Source: CAIVVT01 sp963823095 (lineage in GTDB: Bacteria > Acidobacteriota > Terriglobia > Bryobacterales > Bryobacteraceae). From it: 64,000 nt of DNA. Positions 17,034 to 25,280 of the stretch are shown here, one piece after another. Below the pieces are notes generated by a model that had not been told where the DNA came from, ran no database searches, and was given only the letters and a program-made list of their open reading frames with translations. How positions within the stretch are numbered: the stretch's first letter is position 1; each line of letters begins with the position of its first letter. A program made the translations under genes and the position numbers. The DNA is taken from assembly GCA_963823095.1 (NCBI GenBank), contig CAWGKI010000003.1:124001-188000 (forward strand), in the 5' to 3' direction.

Positions 17034-17987
17034 ATGAACGATAATACCCCATCGTTCGCATTCATGCTCCGCTTAGACAGCCTGTGGCACAACCGGAATC
17101 GTAGTCGGGCTCTGATTGCCAGTGGTGTAATCGTTCTGGCTGTCGCCACTGTCGACTGGTGGATCAAGTCCTACCTCGCGCTGGGGTTCCTGTATCTTCT
17201 TCCAATTGTCTTGGCTGCGGCTTTTCTGCCCCGTTGGATCATCATTCTGCTGGGGGCTATATGCGCAGTCCTTGCTGAATCGTTCAGCTATCTGGAGCTG
17301 TCATTACCTCGACTGTGCTTCGTCGCTCTCGCATTTGTGGGCATCGGACTTTTCGCGGGCGAAGTGGCACGCAACCGACGTCTGATGCAGCACTCGGAAA
17401 CAAGATTGAGGAACTTGGTGGAGACGAGTCCCGCCGGAATCGTGACGGTGGATGATCGAGGAATCATCGAACTCGCCAACCGCGCCGCCGTGGAGGTAAT
17501 CGCCCCACGGCACGGCGACCTCATAGGCGATCCTATTGCCGCCTACATTCCGAACCTTCATCTGGCGCTCCGCTGGGAAGAGGCTTCGCAGTTCCGCACT
17601 CTGATGCAGTGCACGGGACATCGAGGCGACGGCGAAGTCTTCACCGCGGACATCTGGTTTTCCACATACAAGGATGGACCAGTCGCCAAGCTCGCCGCCA
17701 TCATAGCCGAGGTACATGAAGAAGACGGCCCGATACCCAGGATGATCCGGAGCGAATCGAACGGCGCTCATCCGCAGGATTTCGATCCCCTCGTATTGAC
17801 AAGCCGCGAGACGGAGGTCTTGCGGCTCGTCGTCCAGGGTGAATCGAACAAAGCGATCGCCGGCAGCATGGACATCTCGGAGAGCTCGGTAAAGAAAGCC
17901 CTCCAGCAACTTTTCGCGAGAACCGGGGTCCGCACCCGCAGCCAGTTGGTTCGCGTCGCTCTGGAGCGCTATGGCAGGCTCCTCTGA
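17034..17987 (+). CDS. Membrane PAS-LuxR transcriptional regulator
   Basis: 317 residues. The N-terminal 105 residues carry three or four membrane helices (ALIASGVIVLAVATVDWW, LGFLYLLPIVLAAAFLP, IIILLGAICAVLAESFSYL). A PAS domain follows (about 120-235; LVETSPAGIVTVDDRGIIEL), then a C-terminal LuxR/GerE helix-turn-helix (about 255-312; LTSRETEVLRLVVQGESNK, ISESSVKKALQQLFARTGV). There is no kinase or receiver domain, so this appears to be a one-component membrane-tethered regulator sensing through the membrane or PAS domain and binding DNA directly. The target is unknown; it has no obvious operon partner. The start has only a weak ribosome site (ACGGAA), but the membrane region begins immediately after it. 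Confidence 0.8.
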   Translation: MNDNTPSFAFMLRLDSLWHNRNRSRALIASGVIVLAVATVDWWIKSYLALGFLYLLPIVLAAAFLPRWIIILLGAICAVLAESFSYLELSLPRLCFVALAFVGIGLFAGEVARNRRLMQHSETRLRNLVETSPAGIVTVDDRGIIELANRAAVEVIAPRHGDLIGDPIAAYIPNLHLALRWEEASQFRTLMQCTGHRGDGEVFTADIWFSTYKDGPVAKLAAIIAEVHEEDGPIPRMIRSESNGAHPQDFDPLVLTSRETEVLRLVVQGESNKAIAGSMDISESSVKKALQQLFARTGVRTRSQLVRVALERYGRLL

Positions 17988-18075
17988 CCGATCCTGGATC
18001 CAGAGATAGCGGCACTGGCCTCGCTTCCACTACTTGAAAGTGTCCGCCAACCAGGCCCGGTGCGAAACTGTGTGC

Positions 18076-18552
18076 ATGGCGAAAGAAGCGACTGAATCTC
18101 TCCGCAAGCATCTGGACAATCTGCTGAGTATGCAGGGCGCGCACATCGCGTTTGACCCGGCTGTTGAAAACTTCCCGGTTGCCGCTCGCAGTGTGAAGCC
18201 GGCCGGCGCCCCGCATTCGGCCTGGGAACTCCTGGAACATATGCGCCTGGCGCAGGCTGACATCCTCGACTTCAGCCGCAATTCAGAATATCGGGACAGG
18301 CAATTCCCCGACGACTATTGGCCGCCCTCCGTGATGCCGCCGAACGACGAGGCTTGGGACGCATCGGTGCATTCGTTTCAAGAGGACCTGGCCGCGTTAC
18401 GGAAACTCATCGCCGACGCTAGTCACGACCTGTTCGCTTCGATTCCTCACGGGAACGGGCAGACCCTCCTGAGAGAGGCGCTTCTAGTGGCGGACCACAA
18501 CGCGTACCACCTGGGACAACTGGTTTTCCTGCGGAGGATGCTGCAAGTCTGA
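18076..18552 (+). CDS. DinB-family protein
   Basis: 158 residues, the usual length for the DinB/YfiT-like four-helix-bundle family, whose members bind a divalent metal through three His and often act as thiol-dependent transferases. The His candidates are in APHSAWELLEH (about residues 45-55) and in DHNAYHLGQL near the C-terminus, the most conserved motif of the family. I chose ATG 18076 because the family consensus begins here; a TTG at 18034 in the same frame would add 14 residues of no clear meaning. It stands alone between the LuxR-type gene and a long intergenic stretch. The substrate cannot be told from sequence. Confidence 0.75.
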   Translation: MAKEATESLRKHLDNLLSMQGAHIAFDPAVENFPVAARSVKPAGAPHSAWELLEHMRLAQADILDFSRNSEYRDRQFPDDYWPPSVMPPNDEAWDASVHSFQEDLAALRKLIADASHDLFASIPHGNGQTLLREALLVADHNAYHLGQLVFLRRMLQV

Positions 18553-18808
18553 GGTCGGATGGTTGTACACGTCGAACAGCCAGCGGATATGGCGTTGCGT
18601 TCATCCTCTGCTGCCGGGTGCTGAAGATGGACGTTTGACTCCGCCAGCCTCTCAGAGAGTTGCTCTGAAAATCGAGCCTTTGATGATGCTGCGCTTGCAC
18701 TCCGAGTCTTTGCCAGCACCGGTTATTGGTTGGGGCTCCGGATCCGAGCCACGACCGTCAGCAAGTGGTCGACCTTAACACCCGACAGTCCGGGGCAAAA
18801 ACCGAAAA

Positions 18809-18891
18809 CCGCTGAAATTCAGCGGCTCTCCCAGAAAGGCCCCTTTTCATTCAACGCTTACAAGGCCGATCCGCTGAACTCAGCGGATCGG
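18809..18891. repeat. Two palindromes sharing CCGCTGAA
   Basis: In the 575-base gap 18553-19127, CCGCTGAA-A-TTCAGCGG (18809-18825) and a perfect 11-bp stem CCGATCCGCTG-AACT-CAGCGGATCGG (18866-18891) lie 40 bases apart. They may form a terminator after the DinB gene or protein-binding sites. The rest of the gap shows no convincing gene. Confidence 0.5.
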
Positions 18892-19127
18892 TGATTGCTG
18901 ACGCGCGCGGCTGAGCACGCGTTCGCGATACCAAAGCCCACTTCAATTCGCCGGACAGCGGACGATGGAGGACGCGAATCGGCACGCCAACACCGCCTGC
19001 TGCAACCGCGTGGGCCCGCTTAACTCGACTGAACGCCAGAACTCCCTGTGATGAAGAGAGCGGAACAAGCCCGCCCCTCGCAACGTACCCTCAAATGTCT
19101 ATTCAGATATTCAGATAGGAATTATTC

Positions 19128-20480
19128 ATGCGACTCCTCTCCATCGCCGTTCTTATGGCCGCCCTCGCGGGATTGTCTCCGGCCGCTGCAATTGACCCGG
19201 CACAGAGCGTGGACGAACTCTTCAAACCCGTAGCCGGCGGCAAGTCTCCCGGAGCGGCGGTGGCTGTCCTCCGCGACGGGCAAGTCGTCTTCATGAAGGC
19301 TTACGGAATGGCAAACGTCGAAAAGGGAATACCGAACTCGCCCGCTACGATTTTCCGTCTCGCCTCGGTGACCAAGTCATTCACCGCCATCGCGGTGCTG
19401 CAACTTGTCGAGAGCGGCAAACTGAAGCTCGACGATGCGCTCTCAAAGTATGTGCCGGACTTCCCCAACAGCGAGAAGATCCAAATCTCGCAATTGCTCA
19501 GCCACACGGCGGGAGTGCCTGATTTCATCTCGCTCGAAGAGGCTGGCCGGCGAGGGCTCGAATTCACTCCCGGCACGCGGATCAACTACAGCAACAATGG
19601 GTATCATCTCCTGGGCAAAGTGATCGAGAGGGTCTCGGGACAGCCATGGGACGAATACCTCAAGCAGCACGTTTTCACTCCACTGGGAATGAGTCATACG
19701 GGATACGACCGCACTCCGGAACTCGCCGGGCGAGCCACGCCGTATGTTGTTGGCGCGGATGGCAAGTACGCTCCGATCCCGCTCCCGGATGGGCGCGAGG
19801 CTGACGCCGCTGGCGGAATGTACTCCACGGTTGAAGACATGGCGCGCTGGGTTCAGGCGCTCCCGACGGGCAAACTGCTGCGTTCGGAAACCCTGGAACT
19901 CGCATCGACGCCCGGCACACTGCCCGATGGCCGCAGGACATCCTACGGATACGGCTGGATGACTTCGAACTTTCGGGGACTGCGTGAAGTCGGGCATGGC
20001 GGAGACATAATCGGCTACAACACCTTCGTCGCCCGCTATCCCGACGAGAAGCTCACGGTCATCGTGCTGGAAAACTTCGGAATGCGTCCCGCGGGACCGC
20101 TCCCCGACGCTGGGAACCTGGCCCACCAGATCGCCGAAATCTGGCTCGCCGACCGGTTGCGGAAGCCCGATGCGCGCCCGAGCTTCGCAGTATCCACGAG
20201 CACGCTCGACTCCTACGCAGGACGGTTCAAGCTGGACGCGCCGGACCAGGTGATTCAGGCCATGGGCCGCTTCCTGACGTTTGCCCGTGAGGGTGATCGC
20301 CTTGCGGCGGAGGCCAACGGACAAAAGTATCTGCTAGACGCCAAGTCCGAATCGGTGTTCCAGGCGCTCGGTTCGCCTGCCGTGTTGACCTTTATCGCCG
20401 GCAATGGCGGGAAGAGCCCGGAGGTCGTCGTGACCCTGATGGGTCTGCGCGAGTTCCACGCTTTTCGCGCGGAGCCCTAG
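19128..20480 (+). CDS. Serine hydrolase, class C beta-lactamase fold
   Basis: 450 residues with AGGAA ahead of the ATG and a signal peptide ending near residue 21 (AALAGLSPAAA), so exported to the periplasm. All three motifs of the penicillin-binding-protein/class C beta-lactamase family are visible: SVTK at 80-83 (nucleophile Ser and base Lys), YSN at 154-156, and HGG at 290-292 in place of KTG. The hydrolase domain occupies about 25-350; a C-terminal part of about 100 residues (STLDSYAGRFKLDA) is the small beta-barrel domain found in many esterase or peptidase members. HGG rather than KTG favours an esterase, D-amino-acid peptidase or similar over antibiotic resistance. No partner gene is adjacent. 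Confidence 0.85.
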   Translation: MRLLSIAVLMAALAGLSPAAAIDPAQSVDELFKPVAGGKSPGAAVAVLRDGQVVFMKAYGMANVEKGIPNSPATIFRLASVTKSFTAIAVLQLVESGKLKLDDALSKYVPDFPNSEKIQISQLLSHTAGVPDFISLEEAGRRGLEFTPGTRINYSNNGYHLLGKVIERVSGQPWDEYLKQHVFTPLGMSHTGYDRTPELAGRATPYVVGADGKYAPIPLPDGREADAAGGMYSTVEDMARWVQALPTGKLLRSETLELASTPGTLPDGRRTSYGYGWMTSNFRGLREVGHGGDIIGYNTFVARYPDEKLTVIVLENFGMRPAGPLPDAGNLAHQIAEIWLADRLRKPDARPSFAVSTSTLDSYAGRFKLDAPDQVIQAMGRFLTFAREGDRLAAEANGQKYLLDAKSESVFQALGSPAVLTFIAGNGGKSPEVVVTLMGLREFHAFRAEP

Positions 20481-20530
20481 CCGCAGCAGACTCGAAGGGG
20501 AAAAGCGACGTTTCTCTTGCCTTGTTGCAG

Positions 20531-20843
20531 GAGCACGAGGTCAATCGCAAGCGCGCGGCGTGGCTGATGGCGGCGATGGCATCGAGACGCTATATCCGAA
20601 GCCGAGGCTGAGCTAGCCGGGTGAAGGACACAAGATCTACCCGTATCTGCTGGAAGACGTCGAAGTGGCGCCCGTCAATCAGGTGTGGAGCACGGACATG
20701 AACTTGCATCCGCATGGCCGAAGGGTTCGTCTAGCTCGTGGCGGTGATGGACTGGCACAGCCGCTTCGTGTTGAGCTGGGCGCTGTCGCTGGCGATGGAA
20801 TCGGACTTCTGTCTGGAGGATCTCGCGCGGGCTCTGGCGGCGT
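20531..20843 (+). pseudogene. IS3-family transposase (OrfB) remnant
   Basis: Translation across frames and stops recovers OrfB landmarks in order: EHEVNRKRAAWLM, then VNQVWSTDMN (the first catalytic Asp of VWSTDITYI), MAEGFV, LVAVMDWHSRFVLSWALS and DFCLEDLARAL. The fragment covers roughly the middle of OrfB and is broken by in-frame stops and at least one indel; the later Asp and Glu of the DDE triad are missing. No OrfA or terminal repeats were seen. It is a dead insertion sequence. Confidence 0.75.
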
Positions 20844-20877
20844 GATCGAGGATTCGGAAGACGGAGCCGGAGCAGCC

Positions 20878-21036
20878 GAGGAAGTGGACCGCCGGGACTA
20901 CGACGCTCATCATTATGCCCACCTCTTGCGCCAGACCTTCGCCGTGCGGCTCGCGCGCGCGTTTGCGCCGGAAGACTGCCGGGCCGTGTTCGCGGATCCC
21001 GGCCAGATGTCGTTGATTGCACCATCGATGACATAG
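20878..21036 (+). pseudogene. Possible family B DNA polymerase C-terminal remnant
   Basis: The frame ending at 21036 reads EEVDRRDYDAHHYAHLLRQ, then FAVRLARAFAPEDCRAVF and DPGQMSLI. This resembles the end of bacterial family B DNA polymerases, including a QxSL(F/I)-type terminus like a sliding-clamp binding peptide. There is no start or upstream polymerase domain; it directly abuts the IS3 remnant. The call is from remembered family features only. Confidence 0.3.
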
Positions 21037-21192
21037 ATTCGTACGGTGCTCAAGAGGGTGGGAGGAAGCGACTGACGACGCGCCGGATGGCTGCTATGAG
21101 CGGAGTGTCTCCGGGCTGAACGGACTCGAGGCATGTCGGCCCGATCTCGACCACTCCAGGTGCGGACGCGGATTGCCGATATGTTTGAATAA

Positions 21193-21474
21193 TCAGAGCG
21201 CCGGCGGACCGCCTTGCGGCGGCTTCGGCTCGCTGCGGACCACTACGACGGTGAACTTTGCCACTAGAGCGGAGATTGCGCCGATGGCAGCAAGAAGGGG
21301 AGCCAGAACCGCCCCGACGGCAGCGACGGTAACGGGGATCTCGACGAATGTGTTGCCGTGTTCGTCCTTGACTACGATGCGCTGGACGTTGCCTTCGTGG
21401 ATCAAGTCGCGGACCTTATCGACAAGGTCGCGGCCCAAGACCTGAATCTCTTCGACGAAATTCTCGAAACTCAT
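21193..21474 (-). CDS. DUF4342-family small membrane protein
   Basis: 93 residues from the ATG at 21474; an in-frame start at 21510 would add 12 residues. The N-terminal half is a helical domain (FVEEIQVLGRDLVDKVRDLI, then HEGNVQRIVVKDEHGNTFVE), the DUF4342 signature. A hydrophobic C-terminal helix follows (VTVAAVGAVLAPLLAAIGAI) and then a short basic/Pro tail. Family members are small proteins of unknown function, some with a ubiquitin-associated-like fold. It is convergent with the IS3 debris and divergent from the PSD1 gene. Confidence 0.75.
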   Translation of the reverse strand: MSFENFVEEIQVLGRDLVDKVRDLIHEGNVQRIVVKDEHGNTFVEIPVTVAAVGAVLAPLLAAIGAISALVAKFTVVVVRSEPKPPQGGPPAL

Positions 21475-21785
21475 GCCTGGACTACGATGGCCGACGTGGA
21501 AATGTTCCAATCCGCCGGACTCTGCTCAGACCGGGAGGCCAAGTTCGCCGGGGCCGTCAAAACGCTCGCTCCCGCGCCGGCAGTGCTGGTCCTTGTGTTG
21601 CGGCTCGCATATCGATGTCTCGTCGCTGGTAAGGTCCGAGTCGGTTACCCCGTGGTCATTTAGAATCCGCTCCAGTACCCGAGCCTCTCAACGACGGTGG
21701 CGGACACTCCGGCTCCATGCTGAACGGCTTTTCGGCCAAGTCGGGCCACGACGAAGCCGCATGAAGATGTACAGTATTCAACAGG
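21475..21785. other. Intergenic region before the PSD1 gene
   Basis: About 310 bases between the divergent DUF4342 and PSD1 genes. Short open frames exist on the plus strand but have no domain sense. The promoter of the PSD1-DUF1501 pair should lie here; I could not pick out a convincing -35/-10. Confidence 0.3.
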
Positions 21786-23831
21786 ATGATGTTTCCTGGG
21801 AGCGATCCAAACTGCGCATCGCGACGCAGCGGAATTGGCCGAAGGCTACAGCCCTTGCTGACACGATTCTCAGCAGCCCTCTCCTTTCTGTGTCTCGTCG
21901 CCGCCGGCGTGTGCGCGCAGGCCCAAGTCGTTGATTACAGGCGAGACATCGAACCGGTATTGAGGCAGAGCTGCGTCAAGTGTCACTCCGCAGAGATGGC
22001 GATGGGGAAGCTGAAGCTCGAATCGGCGGCGGAGATTCTGGAGGGCGGCGTTTCGGGCCCTGCCATCATTCCAGGCAACAGCGCCGGAAGCCTGCTCGTG
22101 AAGCGCCTTCTCGGCACAACCGATGCGCCTCGCATGCCGCTCGGCGCCGGTCCCTTACAGCAGGAGAAAGTCGCGCTGATCCGCGCATGGATCGATCAAA
22201 ACGACTTCGCGGCTGCCAAGGGAACGGAAGCAATTCCCGCTGCCGGGCAAACGCAACAAGCGGCCCAAGCCTCGCCACTATTTGCGGATCGGATCCGGCC
22301 CATCCTGGCCTCCCGTTGCTACGGATGCCACGGCCCGAACGTGCAACAGAATGGGCTCAGGCTTGACTCGCTCGCGAGTATCCTCGCAGGTAGCGACTCG
22401 GGCAAGATCGTCAAACCAGGTTACGCGGACCTGAGCCGTCTGGTGCGCAGGCTGGAAGCGCAGGAGCGGCCGCAGATGCCGTACGGCGGTCCGCCACTTT
22501 CTAAGGACCAGGTTGCGCTGATCCGTCAATGGATCGATTCGGGTGCGCCGGGTCCCGACTCGGTTTCGCCCGTCGCGCAGGAAAAGCCTCTCGTCCACTG
22601 GGCTTACCGCAAGCCAGTTCAGCCAGAGCTTCCCGCAGTGAAGAATGCGGCATGGAGCCGGAATCCGATCGATCGCTTCATCCTCGCCAAGCTCGAATCT
22701 GAAGGATTGGCGCCCTCACCCGAGGCCGACGGGACGACTCTTCTACGTCGCGTCTACCTGGACTTGACCGGTCTGCCGCCATCGCCGCAGGACGCGGACG
22801 AGTTCCTGGCGGACCAGAGCCCCGATGCTTACGAGCGGGTGGTGGACCGTCTGCTTGCTTCGCCGCGCTACGGCGAGCGATGGGCGCGGCCTTGGCTGGA
22901 TCTCGCGCGGTTCGCCGATACCAATGGATATGAGAAGGACGGGCGGCGCACCGCCTGGGCGTATCGCGACTGGGTGATTCGCGCGCTCAACCAGGACATG
23001 TCCTTCAAGCAATTCACGATCGAGCAAATCGCCGGCGACATGCTGCCCCATCCCACGCAGGAGCAGTCGGTCGCCACAGGCTTTCACCGCAACACCATGC
23101 TGAACCAGGAAGGCGGCGTGGACCCTGAGGAGTATTACTGGTACTCGCTGGTGGACCGCGCGAACACCACTGCGTCTGTCTGGTTGGGTTCGACACTAGG
23201 CTGCGCGCAATGCCATAACCACAAGTTCGATCCGTTCACGCAGAAGGATTACTATCGCTTCCTGGCGTTCTTCGGCAACAGCCACTACGACGTTTCCGGC
23301 GACCCGAACGAGCGGTACGCGAAGGAGCCTCAACTTGAGCTGCCGACCTCCGAACAGGCCGCAACCAGTAAAGCGCTTCGCGCGGAGATAGCGAAAGTCC
23401 GTGAAGTGCTTGCTACGGAGACACCGGAACTTGCACAGGCGCAGAGCGCATGGGAGCGGGAACTGCGGGATCGGGAGAAGCAATGGACGGCGCTGCTCCC
23501 AGTCAAATACGAGTCGGCGGGCGGAGCAACGTTCAAGCTGATGCCGGACGGCTCCCTGCTGGCCGGCGGCAAAAACCCGCAGGCGGATACTTACACGATC
23601 GAGACGAAGACGGACCGCATCGCGATCACTGGTCTGCGCTTGGAAGTGCTGCCCGATGCGAGCCTTCCGCGCGGCGGCCCCGGCCGCGATCCGGAGGGGA
23701 ACTTCTTCCTGAGTGACTTCGAAGTGGAAGCGGCTCACGGCCGGCAAGCCGGAGACGAAGCAGCGGGTTGTGTTCAAGAGCGCCGAGGCCGACGAATCGC
23801 AGGATGGCTACGACGTTCGTTCGCTGGTTAA
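21786..23831 (+). CDS. PSD1/planctomycete-type cytochrome c protein, N-terminal part
   Basis: First part of a gene running to 25276. A signal sequence (FSAALSFLCLVAAGVCAQA) precedes two cytochrome-like haem motifs, SCVKCH and RCYGCH, each in a PSCyt1 domain (about 50-110 and 155-245). A DUF1549 domain follows (about 285-500; NPIDRFILAKLESEGLAPSP, YGERWARPWLDLARFADTNG), with a third CAQCH. The protein is exported and likely binds haem. Sensible sequence ends near 23740; the product then moves one frame (GKPETKQRVVFKSAEADES) and at about 23885 another frame, joining the downstream segment. Both shifts look like single-base indels. Such proteins are abundant in Planctomycetes, Verrucomicrobia and Solibacteres and usually pair with DUF1501; their biochemical role is not established. 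Confidence 0.85.
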   Translation: MMFPGSDPNCASRRSGIGRRLQPLLTRFSAALSFLCLVAAGVCAQAQVVDYRRDIEPVLRQSCVKCHSAEMAMGKLKLESAAEILEGGVSGPAIIPGNSAGSLLVKRLLGTTDAPRMPLGAGPLQQEKVALIRAWIDQNDFAAAKGTEAIPAAGQTQQAAQASPLFADRIRPILASRCYGCHGPNVQQNGLRLDSLASILAGSDSGKIVKPGYADLSRLVRRLEAQERPQMPYGGPPLSKDQVALIRQWIDSGAPGPDSVSPVAQEKPLVHWAYRKPVQPELPAVKNAAWSRNPIDRFILAKLESEGLAPSPEADGTTLLRRVYLDLTGLPPSPQDADEFLADQSPDAYERVVDRLLASPRYGERWARPWLDLARFADTNGYEKDGRRTAWAYRDWVIRALNQDMSFKQFTIEQIAGDMLPHPTQEQSVATGFHRNTMLNQEGGVDPEEYYWYSLVDRANTTASVWLGSTLGCAQCHNHKFDPFTQKDYYRFLAFFGNSHYDVSGDPNERYAKEPQLELPTSEQAATSKALRAEIAKVREVLATETPELAQAQSAWERELRDREKQWTALLPVKYESAGGATFKLMPDGSLLAGGKNPQADTYTIETKTDRIAITGLRLEVLPDASLPRGGPGRDPEGNFFLSDFEVEAAHGRQAGDEAAGCVQERRGRRIAGWLRRSFAG

Positions 23832-25276
23832 GAAGGACTCGGGCCTGCACGGTTGGGCCATCGACGCTTCGCAGCAGTCGTCTGCGCAGACAGGCCGTGC
23901 TCATTCCGGAGCAGCCGTTTGGATTCGACGGCGGCACGCTGCTCACCATCCGACTCAAGCACAACATGCGGCATTCGGCCCGCAATCTCGGCCGGTTCCG
24001 TTTGTCCGTGACGACCGCGGCGGACCCGGCGTTTGTCGCGAAGCTGCCCGCACGGCTTCGGCCGGTGCTCGACGCCGTGATTAGAACAGAAGAGCAGAAG
24101 GAGCAACTGGCCGCGGCGTACCGCAACGTCGCTCCGTTATTGGATCCGGCACGCAAGGAGCTTGCACGTCTGGAGAAGTCGTTGCAGGATGTCGGCATCG
24201 TGACCGCGATGGTCATGCGCGAGGATGCGAGCTACGGCCGTCCCTCGGCGTACGTCCGCGAGCGCGGCAGCTTCCTCAGCAAAGGGGATCTGGTCTACGC
24301 CGACGTGCCAGGCGCGCTGAATCCACTCCCGAATAGCGTGATGCCAAACCGCCTGGGGCTGGCGGAATGGTTGGTGAGCGAGGACAATCCGCTCACCGCG
24401 CGAGTTACGGTGAACCGGTTTTGGGAAACCATTTTCGGTCGCGGGATCGTCGAGACCGCTGAAGACTTCGGAACACAAGGCGACGCGCCGAGTCATCCGG
24501 AACTTCTCGATTGGCTGGCGACCGAGTTCATCAGCAAAGGCTGGAGCGTGAAAGCCATCCTGCGCGAAATCGTGATGTCGGCGACCTACCGCCAGTCTTC
24601 GCGCGTCACGCCGGAACTGATCGCTCGCGATCCTTACAACCGGCTCTACGCGCGCGGTTCGCGCTTCCGTGTGGAGGCCGAAACGATCCACGATCTCGCG
24701 CTCGCGGCCAGCGGCTTGTTGAGCTCGAAGATGTACGGTCCAAGCGTGTTTCCCTACCAGCCGGACGGGATTTGGGATGTTCCCTACAGCAGCGACAAGT
24801 GGGTGCAAAGTCAGGGTGAGGACAGCCACCGCAGGGCCATTTACACTTACATCCGACGCAGCGCGCCGTATCCCAGCCTGGTGACCTTCGACGCGCCAAG
24901 CCGCGAGTTTTGCACCGTGCGCCGGGTTCGAACCAACACGCCGCTCCAGGCGCTGACTACGCTCAACGACCCGTTCTTCTTCGACGCGGCGCGCGCCATG
25001 GCGAGGCGACTGTGGAAAGAGGGCGGCGTGGACGACTCACAGCGCGCCACCTTCGCGTTCCGCCTGTGCGTCTCACGCCGTCCACGGCAGGAGGAACTGG
25101 CGCGGATTCTTGAGTTCTACCGCCAACAGCTCGCGCGCTACCGCCAGAACGTGTTGGAAGCGAAGCAAACCATCGGGGAAACCGCCGGAAGTGGTACCGA
25201 CGCGCCCGAACTTGCTGCCTGGACCATGGTGGCGAATGTCCTTCTGAACATGGACGAGACGATCACTAAGGAATGA
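23768..25276 (+). CDS. PSD1/planctomycete-type cytochrome c protein, C-terminal part (DUF1553)
   Basis: Second part of the gene starting at 21786; sensible reading begins near 23885 with AVLIPEQPFGFDGGTLLTIR. A carbohydrate-binding-like beta region is followed by the DUF1553 domain (LAEWLVSEDNPLTARVTVNR, FWETIFGRGIVETAEDFGTQ, GWSVKAILREIVMSATYRQS, NTPLQALTTLNDPFF). It ends in a helical tail and stops four bases before the DUF1501 gene, so the two are translated together. There is no independent start; the frame break upstream is probably a sequencing indel. Confidence 0.85.
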   Translation: MCSRAPRPTNRRMATTFVRWLRRTRACTVGPSTLRSSRLRRQAVLIPEQPFGFDGGTLLTIRLKHNMRHSARNLGRFRLSVTTAADPAFVAKLPARLRPVLDAVIRTEEQKEQLAAAYRNVAPLLDPARKELARLEKSLQDVGIVTAMVMREDASYGRPSAYVRERGSFLSKGDLVYADVPGALNPLPNSVMPNRLGLAEWLVSEDNPLTARVTVNRFWETIFGRGIVETAEDFGTQGDAPSHPELLDWLATEFISKGWSVKAILREIVMSATYRQSSRVTPELIARDPYNRLYARGSRFRVEAETIHDLALAASGLLSSKMYGPSVFPYQPDGIWDVPYSSDKWVQSQGEDSHRRAIYTYIRRSAPYPSLVTFDAPSREFCTVRRVRTNTPLQALTTLNDPFFFDAARAMARRLWKEGGVDDSQRATFAFRLCVSRRPRQEELARILEFYRQQLARYRQNVLEAKQTIGETAGSGTDAPELAAWTMVANVLLNMDETITKE

Positions 25277-25280
25277 CGCC

